A DNA stretch of 64,000 bases from JABSSA01 sp039984715 (GCA_039984715.1 JBDWUA010000014.1:409116-473115); one strand, 5' to 3'; counted from the first letter of the stretch, positions 52,018 to 60,541 are shown. Translations and numbers: made by a program. Notes: a model not told the origin generated them from the letters alone.

Positions 52018-53220
52018 ATGACCCTTGCAAATACAGCAACGCGATACGGCACGATCAGCAAAACGTTTCACTGGCTGACAGCATTGTTGATCCTCAGCCT
52101 GATCCCACTGGGGATCATTGCAAACGACCTGCCCTTCGACACGTCCGAACAACTGGCCCGCAAGGCGTTCCTGTTCTCGTTACACAAAACTCTGGGCGTA
52201 TTTGTATTCTTCACAGCCCTCGCCCGCATTTATTCCGCGCTAAGACAAACCAAACCCGCGCCCCTGCATCCGGACCGCAAATTCGAAAGCTTTGTCGCTG
52301 AAACCGTGCACTGGTTGCTGTACGGATCGCTGGTGCTCGTGCCTTTGTCAGGATGGATACACCACGCCGCCACCTCTGGATTCGCCCCTATTTGGTGGCC
52401 TTTTGGTCAAAACCTGCCCTTCGTGCCCAAAAACGAAATGTTTGCCTCAGTCTTTTCGGGACTGCATCTGGTGTTTGAACGTGTGTTGGCCGCCTCGATC
52501 ATTTTGCACATCATTGGCGCAGTGAAACACCATTTTGTCGACAAGGATGTCACTCTGCGTCGCATGTGGTTTGGCGACACACAAAGCCAATCGCAGGACG
52601 TGCGACATTCCACAATCTTGCCCATAGCCGCAGCCGTCACCGCTTGGGTCATCGCCTTAGGCTTGGGCAGTGTCATCGGCGTGTTCGACGCCCATAAATC
52701 CACAGCGCCCACAGTCGCATTGCAAGAGGTCCAATCTGAATGGGTCGTGCAAGACGGCACGCTCGAATTCACCATCACGCAATTTGGGACCGAAGTTCAG
52801 GGGCAATTCGCCGACTGGACCGCGTCCATTCGATTTGACGAAAATGCCACCGACCAAAAAGCCGGCGATGTGGACGTTCAAATCGCCATTCCGTCCCTGA
52901 CATTAGGTTCGGTCACAGACCAAGCACTTGGCCCGGACTATTTCGACGTCACAACCCACTCGGTTGCACAGTTCACAGCCGAGATTGTCAAAATTGTCGA
53001 CGGATACTCCGCCAATGGATCGCTTACCATTCGAGGTACAACCAACCCCATCGAAATGCCGTTCGGTCTCTCATTGGACGGTGACACGGCATATGTCACT
53101 GGCAAGTTGACCCTAGATCGCCGCGATTTCGGGATCGGAGCCAACATGGCAGATGAGGAAACGTTAAAGTTCTCTGTGCAGGTCGATATCAATCTAACAG
53201 CGCAGCGTGCTTCTGAATGA
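52018..53220 (+). CDS. Cytochrome b561-YceI fusion protein
   Basis: The 400-residue protein joins two families. Residues 1-220 are a four-helix cytochrome b561 domain (FHWLTALLILSLIPLGIIAND, FSLHKTLGVFVFFTALARI, ETVHWLLYGSLVLVPLSGWIHH, LHLVFERVLAASIILHIIGAVKHH) whose His pairs bind two hemes. A fifth helix follows (ILPIAAAVTAWVIALGLGSVIG). Residues 235-400 are a YceI lipocalin-like domain (LEFTITQFGTEVQGQFADWTASIRFD...LTLDRRDFGIGANMADEETLKFSVQVDI), facing the periplasm. YceI proteins bind polyprenyl or quinone-like lipids, so the fusion suggests electron exchange with a bound isoprenoid quinone. A stand-alone YceI gene is convergent with it. Confidence 0.88.
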   Translation: MTLANTATRYGTISKTFHWLTALLILSLIPLGIIANDLPFDTSEQLARKAFLFSLHKTLGVFVFFTALARIYSALRQTKPAPLHPDRKFESFVAETVHWLLYGSLVLVPLSGWIHHAATSGFAPIWWPFGQNLPFVPKNEMFASVFSGLHLVFERVLAASIILHIIGAVKHHFVDKDVTLRRMWFGDTQSQSQDVRHSTILPIAAAVTAWVIALGLGSVIGVFDAHKSTAPTVALQEVQSEWVVQDGTLEFTITQFGTEVQGQFADWTASIRFDENATDQKAGDVDVQIAIPSLTLGSVTDQALGPDYFDVTTHSVAQFTAEIVKIVDGYSANGSLTIRGTTNPIEMPFGLSLDGDTAYVTGKLTLDRRDFGIGANMADEETLKFSVQVDINLTAQRASE

Positions 53221-53262
53221 CCCCGAATGCCGTGCGCACCCCGTGACCAAGCCGCGCATCAC

Positions 53263-53290
53263 AAAAAAAGGGCCACCAATCAGGTGACCC
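53263..53290 (-). terminator. Terminator of yceI
   Basis: On the minus strand GGGTCACC pairs with GGTGGCCC around TGATT (53271-53290), followed by TTTTTTT. It lies 29 nt after the stop of the minus-strand YceI gene. Confidence 0.8.
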
Positions 53291-53318
53291 AATGTCTTCT
53301 AACAAGCTAGCAAGTTGA

Positions 53319-53888
53319 TTATTCTGCTTTTGCAGCTTCGACCGAAATGCTGACTTCGACTTCATCGCTAACCGCAGGTGCAAACGCGCCCAGCCCGAAT
53401 TCGGACCGCTTCAGCGTCGTCGTTGCATCAAATCCAGCCCAATCCGTTTTAGAAAGCGGGTTAGGACCCACTTTATTCAACACAGCATCCAGAACAACGG
53501 ATTTGGTGACGTCGTTCAGTGTCAGATCACCCGTGATTTTGGCCGTATTGTCGCCTGTGATTTCTATGCCTGTTGACGCGAATGAAATAAGGCTCTCATC
53601 GGTCGCTCCAAAGAAATCACCTGACAGAAAATGCGCTGTTCGCTTTTCCCAGCCCGTAAACATCGATTTGGTCGGCATGGATACAGTCACGCTCGACTGC
53701 GTTGGGTCTTCCTGATCGAAAACAATCTCGCCTTCAAAGCCCGAGAACATACCGTACGTGGTCGAAAAACCGAGGTGGTTATAATTGAACACCACCTGAG
53801 AATGACTGCTATCAAGAATGTACTTGTCGGCAGCAAATCCAGTTGTGGCAGTCGCAGCAAGGGCCGCAGCAAGAAAGAGATGTTTCAT
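53319..53888 (-). CDS. Periplasmic YceI family protein
   Basis: The 189-residue protein has a signal peptide (KHLFLAAALAATATTGFAA). The YceI barrel follows with YILDSSHSQVVFNYNHLGFSTTYGMFSGFEGEIVFDQEDP and TLKRSEFGLGAFAPAVSDEVEVSISVEA. The family binds long polyprenyl lipids such as ubiquinone precursors. ATG 53888 is chosen for the signal peptide. It faces the fusion gene that carries a second YceI domain. Confidence 0.93.
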   Translation of the reverse strand: MKHLFLAAALAATATTGFAADKYILDSSHSQVVFNYNHLGFSTTYGMFSGFEGEIVFDQEDPTQSSVTVSMPTKSMFTGWEKRTAHFLSGDFFGATDESLISFASTGIEITGDNTAKITGDLTLNDVTKSVVLDAVLNKVGPNPLSKTDWAGFDATTTLKRSEFGLGAFAPAVSDEVEVSISVEAAKAE

Positions 53889-54085
53889 TAGGCAGTACTC
53901 CGGTGAACAAGTGTATACCGGCGCATAAAGTGGCATTATTCCCCAATAAACAATCCCATAGACTTCAACAGATTGTGCGCGCAGGCGAACACTCGCCAAC
54001 GCGCCGCTTTGCGATGCAGATGCCCATGCCCGAATTTGACGCCCGTTGTTAAGGGACGGGATTCTAAGGCTGGTACAGCAAAGGC

Positions 54086-54592
54086 CTAAACCAGTTTACC
54101 TTCGTCTCGCAGGCCCGACATCAGGCTGGTCAACATGGCCGGGTCGCGCATTTCGACATCAGCAAGAATGGTTCCATGGTTGTCCCATAGACGGATCTGA
54201 TTGCCGACCCGCTCTGCATGCGCCAAGTCTTTGAACTTGTATTCGGCCGCAACACGTCTGGCTTTGCCAAATCCACGCATCAACCTAATTTCTCGGCGAA
54301 TGGTGTCGACTTCCACAGATGGCAAACCTAAATTTGTGATCGACTGCCAAAATGCCAAACCAAGAAAGCCGAAACTGAGTGAAACAAACAGTTTAAATAT
54401 ACTTGGCATTTCCGGAAATGCATCTTGCGGGGCAAACCAGACGGCAAAAGCGATGACGATCATCGCAATCCCAAATTTTCCTGATGCACGCACACCCACA
54501 GCACGAACCTTTAGGTACGCACTGTGCAACGGGCCGAATGAATTGCGGCGACCGTCTTCTAGCTTCGATGTGACTTCCTTATAGGATGTCAT
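54086..54592 (-). CDS. Unknown membrane protein
   Basis: The 168-residue protein has two hydrophobic segments near residues 41-54 (GIAMIVIAFAVWFA) and 66-86 (IFKLFVSLSFGFLGLAFWQS). A soluble C-terminal part follows with EVDTIRREIRLMRGFGKARRVAAEYKFKDLAHAERVGNQIRLWDNHG. This resembles a PH-like or DUF-type domain but I do not recognise the family. The start has GAGGACAGGCTT upstream. It stands alone between yceI and the ribosomal gene cluster. Confidence 0.7.
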   Translation of the reverse strand: MTSYKEVTSKLEDGRRNSFGPLHSAYLKVRAVGVRASGKFGIAMIVIAFAVWFAPQDAFPEMPSIFKLFVSLSFGFLGLAFWQSITNLGLPSVEVDTIRREIRLMRGFGKARRVAAEYKFKDLAHAERVGNQIRLWDNHGTILADVEMRDPAMLTSLMSGLRDEGKLV

Positions 54593-54813
54593 AAGCCTGT
54601 CCTCAAATTCTCAATTTTTTTGCAAATTGGATGGAAAAACAGGCGGAAATAGGGCCACGCTCAGGTCATGTTGCGGCGGGCTTGCCTTTCTTACGCAGCG
54701 ATGTATAAGCGCGCGTCCCTGTAGCAAAACTATTCCGCGCAGCCTCTCGTGACCAGACAACAGGGTATTCATGTCCGGTCTTTGAAGTGCGCCTTGACAG
54801 AAATGGAGTGAAC

Positions 54814-55173
54814 ATGCCGCTGTATGAGCATGTGATGATCGCCCGCCAAGACTTGTCTAACACACAAGCCGAGGGCTTAATCGAACATTTTGGCACCGTC
54901 CTTACGGACAATGGTGGCGCTCTCGTGGATCACGAGTATTGGGGCGTCAAAACCATGGCCTACAAGATCAACAAGAACCGCAAGGGTCACTATGCGTATC
55001 TACGCAGCGATGCCCCCGCACCTGCCGTTCAGGAAATGGAACGCCTGATGCGTCTTCATGAAGACGTCATGCGCGTTTTGACCATCAAGGTCGATGAACA
55101 CGCTGAATTGCCTTCGGTTCAGATGCAAAAACGTGATGAACGTGACCGTGGCGACCGCCGCGAACGCCGCTAA
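54814..55173 (+). CDS. rpsF: 30S ribosomal protein S6
   Basis: The 119-residue protein starts PLYEHVMIARQDLSNTQAEGLIEHFGTVLTDNGG. It has VKTMAYKINKNRKGHYAYL, the S6 core, and ends in a charged tail (KRDERDRGDRRERR). S6 binds 16S RNA with S18, whose gene follows 11 bp later. ATG 54814 is chosen over 54787. Confidence 0.97.
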   Translation: MPLYEHVMIARQDLSNTQAEGLIEHFGTVLTDNGGALVDHEYWGVKTMAYKINKNRKGHYAYLRSDAPAPAVQEMERLMRLHEDVMRVLTIKVDEHAELPSVQMQKRDERDRGDRRERR

Positions 55174-55184
55174 GGAGACCTGAC

Positions 55185-55412
55185 ATGGGTGCAAAACCAT
55201 TTTTCCGCCGTCGCAAGGTCTGCCCTTTCTCGGGTGATAACGCGCCAAAGATTGACTATAAAGACACACGTCTTTTGCAGCGCTACATCTCTGAGCGTGG
55301 CAAGATCGTGCCGTCCCGTATCACCGCCGTTTCGGCCAAGAAGCAGCGTGAACTGGCTCGTGCAATCAAACGCGCTCGTTTTCTCGCTCTGCTTCCATAC
55401 GCCGTGAAGTAA
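55185..55412 (+). CDS. rpsR: 30S ribosomal protein S18
   Basis: The 75-residue protein starts GAKPFFRRRKVCPFSGDNAPKIDYKDTRLLQRYISERGKIVPSRITAV and ends ALLPYAVK. It is full length and lies between rpsF and rplI. Confidence 0.98.
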   Translation: MGAKPFFRRRKVCPFSGDNAPKIDYKDTRLLQRYISERGKIVPSRITAVSAKKQRELARAIKRARFLALLPYAVK

Positions 55413-55424
55413 GGAGACTTTGAC

Positions 55425-56066
55425 ATGCAAGTGATCCTTCTTGAACGTGTTGCCAAGCTTGGCCAAATGGGCGACGTCGTTGACGTCAAACCGGGCTATG
55501 CGCGCAACTACCTTTTGCTACAGGGCAAAGCTCTGACAGCATCAAAGGCGAACATTGCCAGCTTTGAAGCGCAAAAAGCGCAGCTCGAAGCCCGCAACCT
55601 TGAAACCAAGTCAGAAGCCGAAGCTCTTGGCGCGCGTTTGGATGGACAACAGTTCATCATAATCCGCCAAGCGTCCGACGGTGGTAGCCTTTACGGGTCG
55701 GTCACGACACGTGACGCCTCTGATGTCGCCACCGAAGGTGGCTTCAGCATTGACCGCAAACAGGTTGTGATCGAAACACCGATCAAAGAACTTGGCTTGC
55801 ACGAATTGAGCGTCGTTCTGCACCCTGAAGTCGAAGTAACGATCAAATTGAACGTTGCACGCTCGGAAGAAGAAGCAGAATTGCAAGCGTCTGGCAAATC
55901 CATCCAGGAACTGGCTGCTGAAGAAGAGGCCGCTGCTGAATTCGAAATTCAGGAGCTGTTTGATGATATCGGTGCTGCCGCATCTGACGATGACGACCTA
56001 GCAGAATCTGCTGGTATCAGCGCAGGTGACGAGACCGGTGAATCGGAAGAACAGCCGAAAGACTGA
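55425..56066 (+). CDS. rplI: 50S ribosomal protein L9
   Basis: The 213-residue protein has the N-domain QVILLERVAKLGQMGDVVDVKPGYARNYLLLQGKALTASKAN, the long linker helix, and the C-domain with SLYGSVTTRDASDVATEGGFSIDRKQVVI. An acidic tail of about 60 residues (ESAGISAGDETGESEEQPKD at its end) makes it longer than E. coli L9, as is usual in Rhodobacteraceae. The operon ends in a strong terminator. Confidence 0.97.
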   Translation: MQVILLERVAKLGQMGDVVDVKPGYARNYLLLQGKALTASKANIASFEAQKAQLEARNLETKSEAEALGARLDGQQFIIIRQASDGGSLYGSVTTRDASDVATEGGFSIDRKQVVIETPIKELGLHELSVVLHPEVEVTIKLNVARSEEEAELQASGKSIQELAAEEEAAAEFEIQELFDDIGAAASDDDDLAESAGISAGDETGESEEQPKD

Positions 56067-56090
56067 TCTTATCCACCGATCAAATTAAAG

Positions 56091-56127
56091 ACCGCCGTAA
56101 ACCATGTGTTTGCGGCGGTTTTTTTGT
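56091..56127 (+). terminator. Terminator of rpsF-rpsR-rplI
   Basis: ACCGCCGTAAAC (56091-56102) pairs with GTTTGCGGCGGT (56108-56119), 12 bp with one wobble. Seven T follow. Confidence 0.9.
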
Positions 56128-56275
56128 GCGTTAAGACGTCTGTTCAACCAAAATAAACCCACGCAGTCTACGTTATCTTTTTATCGCAACAAATTGTTTT
56201 TAAACAATAAGACCTGACCACAAAAAAGGCCCGATCGTTAAATCAGGCCTCTCTTTAGTTAGACAGCCAAATGGC

Positions 56276-58897
56276 TTAGTGGATAATCGCACAGGCGATT
56301 TTAGCACCGCTTTTGCCGTCCACATCAGCACCCAAATGGATCATCAGAACGCGACCGCGAATTTCGTCCAAGCTCAGCTGGGGCGCTTCGACAGTCGTCG
56401 TTGAAACAAGACTGGCATCAAAGATAAACGGCGCAAGGTCACCGCGCGGCAGCATTGCTGAATGATCCATTTCCTTACCATCCTTCGGCATCTCGTGACC
56501 CATCGCCGCGTGATCCACCGCCTTTTCTTCCTTCGGCATCTCGTGACCCATGGCCGCGTGATCTACCGCTTTTTCTTCTTTCGGCATCTCGTGACCCATG
56601 GCTGCGTGATCTACCGCTTTTTCTTCTTTCGGCATCTCGTGGCCCATAACTGCGTGATCTACCGCCTTTTCTTCCTTCGGCATCTCATGACCCATGGCTG
56701 CGTGATCCACCGGCGCTGTATCAGAACTGCCATCCGCTGCCGCGTCGTGCACATGGGCGTGACCGAAATGCGGGCCCGATGCGCCGCCAATCTTGCCGGC
56801 TTTCGGGGCACATGTTGGATACTCATGAATATGCGCCGCGTTTGGACCTTCGGGCAGACCCGCAATGTCAGCCGTCAAACGCACACCGCCATCCGCCGAC
56901 AAGGGTGTCAGATGCAATTGACCCAACAGCTCGCCCGCCCCCTCAGCTTCCAACCGGTGCACACTTGCCATCACCATCTGTGACGGCTGTATCCGGATCA
57001 AACCGGCCCGCGCGTCCTCTTGATAATGGCGATACGTGTCCCCGCCCGCCAAAGACCGCACATACATGTCACGCGCCACATCAGATGCACCCTGTTTTTC
57101 CGACACAACAGCACGGTGATACAATGTCGTCGTGTCATTTTCATCCAACACCAGAGCCGCATCCAACAGCTCGGCGGCTTGGTCCAAGTTGCCTGCCTTA
57201 AACGCGATCCACCCTTCGATATCCTGCGCAATGGAATCTGTCGGCGCCAGTTGACGCGCCAGCGACGCCAATTCCCGCGCGCTGTCGAGGTTCTTGCCCA
57301 GATCAGCCTGAGACAAGGCCGCCAAAGACAATGCGGGCAAATAACCGGGCGAGCGTGTCAATGCATCTGAAAATGACGCAATGGCTGGTTCCAAATTACC
57401 ATCAGACAAAAACAGCAAACCCAATTCCGTATACAGCTTTGCACTGTTGGGATTGGCCGCAATCGCGTCATTCAACAGCTGTTCAACCTCACCGTGGCCA
57501 GAATCCGGACCAGCATGGCTGTAGGTTTCATGACCATGAATGGCCCCAAGCAACGTCAACCACGCTTCTGGGTCTTCGGGGTACAATTCAATCGACTTGC
57601 GGAACGCAGCAATTGCCTCGTCTTTCGATGCATTGTCCATCAACAGGTTGCCCAGCAAACGTTGTGCAAATGGGTCCTGCGGCGCGGCTGCAACCAGCTT
57701 ATGCGCCTCTTCCCGAGCGCGATCATGTTCATTACCGCGGATCAAAAGCTCGATCCCCAAACGTTGCAGATCAACGCGGTCTTCAGCGGCCAGTAATGTG
57801 TCGTCAACAAAGGCCAACATCATCTCTGGCGTGCCCCGCGCACTCAACAAGGCAGCAGCCTCGCGCAGCACTGGCACGTCACGCCCTGCCCCACGTACGG
57901 TCGCCAATGACTTCAAACGCGACACAGCCTGCGACACACGTCCCGCACTGGCTTCGGCCCGTGCCAAGTCTGGGATCAGTTCAAGCTCAAGAGCAGGCAC
58001 ATCATTACGCAATGCCTGAATTTTTTCGATGGCAGAATCTGCTTTGTCTTCGATCAAATCAACACGAGCAGACGCCAGACGATATTGAGGCGACTTATCC
58101 AACCCCAAACGGCGCAACCGCGTCAGGGCAATATTCGCACCATTCACGTCCTTAATCTCAAGCGACGCATCAAGGTAAATTCCGTACAATTCGATCAGCG
58201 TTTGATCCGGCAACGTCAGATTTGAATTCTGAACGGCAAGGTTCAACAACAACTGAATGTCATGAAAGCGTGCGGCTTGCCGATACATACCAGCCAAATC
58301 CAAATGCGCCCGGTTTACCGTGGCCTTTGGCAATCCAAACGCCTGCAACGCCGCTTCTGAATGCTGAATGGCCCTCGGTAGGTTTCCGCTTTGTGCGGAG
58401 CTCCATGCTAGGTATCTGCGCGCCAATGGGTTGGCTGGATCTTCTTTGATGACCCCTTCCAACATCTCTGTGCCGCGCTTCATGTTCCCCAGCAACAATT
58501 CGGTCATGCCCAGTTTGGCACGGGTCCACGGGTTTGATGCCCCCAATTGGATCGCCCGCTGAAAGGACACCTTGGCCTGTTTGTACTTTTGTTCGCGCAA
58601 CAGCTCGATACCAGCCAAATCAAACGCGGATGGATCATTGGGAAACCGATCAAAATAATTCTTCAACCCAACGCTGGCCCGTGGATGACCTTGCCGAAAC
58701 AACTGGGCCACTGCAGCCAAGGCGTCCGGATCTTGGCTTGCACCACTCAGGTCCAATATCTGTTTGTTCAACAGCCAGCTTTCGACATCACCGCTGTAAT
58801 CAAGGCTGGTTTCCTCATTCAAGGTAACGCCTTTTGCGGATGCGCCCATAGGGGCCGCGGCCAAAAATCCAATTAATGCGAGTTTGCACAGGTTCAT
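56276..58897 (-). CDS. TPR protein with C-terminal Cu/Zn-SOD-like domain and His/Met-rich repeats
   Basis: The 873-residue product has a signal peptide (NLCKLALIGFLAAAPMGASA, then KG). Residues 30-640 are TPR helices (EQKYKQAKVSFQRAIQLGASNPWTRAKLG; AIAAFRKSIELYPEDPEAW; GLLFLSDGNLEPAIASFSDAL) like PEP-CTERM-associated PrsT proteins. From about 655 the chain resembles SodC: GELLGQLHLTPLSADGGVRLTADIAGLPEG, H689-I-H691 with C696, GPHFGHAH, and after the insert GDLAPF, IRGRVLMIHLGAD (H854) and GAKIACAII. The usual Arg near the end is Lys here. Five 16-residue repeats (730-809) sit in the metal-loop region. ATG 58897 is chosen for the signal peptide and GAGGACAGATA. It follows a VPLPA-CTERM gene. 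Superoxide dismutase activity is not certain; copper or zinc binding is a likely role. Confidence 0.8.
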   Translation of the reverse strand: MNLCKLALIGFLAAAPMGASAKGVTLNEETSLDYSGDVESWLLNKQILDLSGASQDPDALAAVAQLFRQGHPRASVGLKNYFDRFPNDPSAFDLAGIELLREQKYKQAKVSFQRAIQLGASNPWTRAKLGMTELLLGNMKRGTEMLEGVIKEDPANPLARRYLAWSSAQSGNLPRAIQHSEAALQAFGLPKATVNRAHLDLAGMYRQAARFHDIQLLLNLAVQNSNLTLPDQTLIELYGIYLDASLEIKDVNGANIALTRLRRLGLDKSPQYRLASARVDLIEDKADSAIEKIQALRNDVPALELELIPDLARAEASAGRVSQAVSRLKSLATVRGAGRDVPVLREAAALLSARGTPEMMLAFVDDTLLAAEDRVDLQRLGIELLIRGNEHDRAREEAHKLVAAAPQDPFAQRLLGNLLMDNASKDEAIAAFRKSIELYPEDPEAWLTLLGAIHGHETYSHAGPDSGHGEVEQLLNDAIAANPNSAKLYTELGLLFLSDGNLEPAIASFSDALTRSPGYLPALSLAALSQADLGKNLDSARELASLARQLAPTDSIAQDIEGWIAFKAGNLDQAAELLDAALVLDENDTTTLYHRAVVSEKQGASDVARDMYVRSLAGGDTYRHYQEDARAGLIRIQPSQMVMASVHRLEAEGAGELLGQLHLTPLSADGGVRLTADIAGLPEGPNAAHIHEYPTCAPKAGKIGGASGPHFGHAHVHDAAADGSSDTAPVDHAAMGHEMPKEEKAVDHAVMGHEMPKEEKAVDHAAMGHEMPKEEKAVDHAAMGHEMPKEEKAVDHAAMGHEMPKDGKEMDHSAMLPRGDLAPFIFDASLVSTTTVEAPQLSLDEIRGRVLMIHLGADVDGKSGAKIACAIIH
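56471..56710 (-). repeat. Five tandem 48-bp units coding for a His/Met-rich repeat
   Basis: Five in-frame 48-bp units encode VDHAAMGHEMPKEEKA with small changes (A to V in unit 2; DGKE in unit 5), followed by a partial MDHSAM. DNA copies differ mostly at third bases, so the expansion is not brand new. Each unit gives two His and two Met, the pattern seen in copper-resistance proteins. Confidence 0.93.
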
Positions 58898-58936
58898 TAT
58901 CTGTCCTCGGAAATACATTTTACGTGTGTGGTTAAA

Positions 58937-58973
58937 CAAAAAAAGGGCAGCCCGGGTCATACCCGGTCTGCCC
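58937..58973 (-). terminator. Terminator after the VPLPA-CTERM gene
   Basis: On the minus strand GGGCAGACCGGGTA and the complement CCCGGGCTGCCC pair (58945-58973), followed by TTTTTTTGTTT. It lies between the VPLPA-CTERM gene and the TPR/SOD gene, so the latter may need readthrough or its own promoter. Confidence 0.75.
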
Positions 58974-59027
58974 CCATAAATTGTAAAGTTAAGCGCCGTA
59001 AAGAGTTACAGCGTTTACGCACTTATC

Positions 59028-60254
59028 TTACTTGCGATTTTTACGCACTTTCAGTGCACCAAATCCGGCAAGACCTGTTCCAAACAGAACCAGACCTGCT
59101 GGCAGTGGAACCGCTGGTGTACCTGTATCAGCAATCACATTGATGCGCAGCGAACCACGGTCAGTCAGACCACCATTGTCGCGTGTTTCAAAGATCGCAA
59201 GGAAGGTGTCGCCGACAGTCGAACCTGTTGAATCCCACGAGAACAAACCAGACAGCGGTGAATTGCCCGACAAACCTGCAGGGAATGTTTCACCGGCACC
59301 AGTAAAGCTCAGCAGGTCCAAAGTCAGGGTGTCACCTGTATTCGGGTCTGTTGCTTCGATGGTCTGGTTCAAGGTTTGACCCAAAATGACATTTACAACT
59401 AGGTCATCAAGGTTCGGTGCAGTGTTGTTTGGTCCACCAGTTTCGACACCATCAAACACCCAGTAAAACTCGACCGAGCTGCCGTCAGCGTTCGTGATCG
59501 AGCCTTCAAAGGCGTGGTCAGCAGACGGAGCCGAAGGTTGAGGATTATCATTGATGTCATATGTACCAGTGCCTGCAATTTCGTCACCGGCATCAATCGT
59601 AACATTTCCGAATGCATCGATAGCATATGTATCAGGGCCCTCAGCAACACCTGTTCTGGTTCCAGGCGTTGAATTCGCGTAAGTCAAACCCAAACCATTA
59701 CCAGACGTCGCATCTAGGTTGTCTGAATACGTTTGCCCACGCACAACTTCTTGTTGAATATTTTCAAGGTCAAACAGGATTGGAGCATTGGCCGTCTGGC
59801 CGTCCCAGAAAATCGTCGACGTTGTACCATAGTTACTACCGGTAAGCCCTTCTACACCTGGAACCCAAGCAGAGGAGCCCCATTGAATCGTGTACAAGCC
59901 CGCGCCTTGGTCAAGCTGAAGCGTGTCAATCTGACGGACTTCGGCACGACGTGAATCGTTAAGATCCACAGTGGCCCCACCAGAGTTTAGCACACCAGAT
60001 CCGCCAACAGAGCCAACACCGCCGTTTGGACCTGTCACAGTCGCTGAGATACAATCATGCGGAAACGAACACACTGCAGTGCCCTGTTGACGCCAGAAAC
60101 CGACCATATCAACAGTCAATACACCGTTTGCATCTACAGATGGAACAATCGCGGCACCGCGACCGTGGGACGCATCGGCTTGGGAAACGACCCCAAGACT
60201 CGCAGCTAGCGTAAGCGCCAGCGTTGCCCCCGAAAATTTGTTAAAGAATTTCAT
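59028..60254 (-). CDS. Large VPLPA-CTERM exported protein
   Basis: The 408-residue protein has a signal peptide (KFFNKFSGATLALTLAASLGVVSQADA). The mature part is acidic and rich in Gly, Thr, Asn and Asp, with two Cys (VCSFPHDC) and DGVETGGPNNTAPNLDDLVVNVILGQTLNQTIEATDPNTGDTLTLDL, a cadherin/Ig-like segment. It ends VPLPAGLVLFGTGLAGFGALKVRKNRK. No enzyme motif is seen. It is upstream of the TPR/SOD gene, with a terminator between. The GAGGGAAG ribosome-binding site supports the start. Confidence 0.87.
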   Translation of the reverse strand: MKFFNKFSGATLALTLAASLGVVSQADASHGRGAAIVPSVDANGVLTVDMVGFWRQQGTAVCSFPHDCISATVTGPNGGVGSVGGSGVLNSGGATVDLNDSRRAEVRQIDTLQLDQGAGLYTIQWGSSAWVPGVEGLTGSNYGTTSTIFWDGQTANAPILFDLENIQQEVVRGQTYSDNLDATSGNGLGLTYANSTPGTRTGVAEGPDTYAIDAFGNVTIDAGDEIAGTGTYDINDNPQPSAPSADHAFEGSITNADGSSVEFYWVFDGVETGGPNNTAPNLDDLVVNVILGQTLNQTIEATDPNTGDTLTLDLLSFTGAGETFPAGLSGNSPLSGLFSWDSTGSTVGDTFLAIFETRDNGGLTDRGSLRINVIADTGTPAVPLPAGLVLFGTGLAGFGALKVRKNRK

Positions 60255-60485
60255 TTTAAACTTCCCTCTTCACTTAACTAGTTTCAAATTTATTCGAAGC
60301 TTCGAATCACTTAAAACGGTGATTCGTCGTAATCTTAACATAAAATTGACCATTTTGGTACTGGCAGGATACACGCCGTGCCTTGTTTTCGTAATGGAAA
60401 CAATGGCTTCCACCACCAGTTGAACCCCTTGGCTTCGGTTACCCATACGGGAACCGAACGATTCGGAGGGAGCGAATCAGGAAAT
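60255..60485 (-). promoter_or_regulatory. Promoter/leader region of the large VPLPA-CTERM gene with four inverted repeats
   Basis: ATTCGAAGCTTCGAAT (60292-60307) is a perfect 16-bp palindrome. CGAATCAC (60303-60310) pairs with GTGATTCG (60319-60326) and overlaps it. TTCGGTT/AACCGAA with CCC/GGG (60434-60458) is a strong hairpin. GATTCG (60460-60465) pairs with CGAATC (60473-60478). No gene is present. The first two could be operator or leader elements, the last two may belong to the tig side. Confidence 0.45.
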
Positions 60486-60517
60486 AAAAAAGCCTGCTTC
60501 ATAAAAAGCAGGCTTTT
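60486..60517 (-). terminator. Terminator of tig
   Basis: AAGCCTGCTT and AAGCAGGCTT pair around CATAAA, with A6 and T4 flanks on either side. It lies 24 nt after the tig stop on the minus strand. Confidence 0.85.
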
Positions 60518-60541
60518 GGAGTTCAAAATTGAAGGTCGAGA

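Noticed and set aside
54666..54911. 81-codon minus-strand frame before rpsF
   Set aside because: It overlaps the rpsF start on the other strand and its only ATG lies inside rpsF; the last 35 codons look somewhat protein-like but no start supports them.
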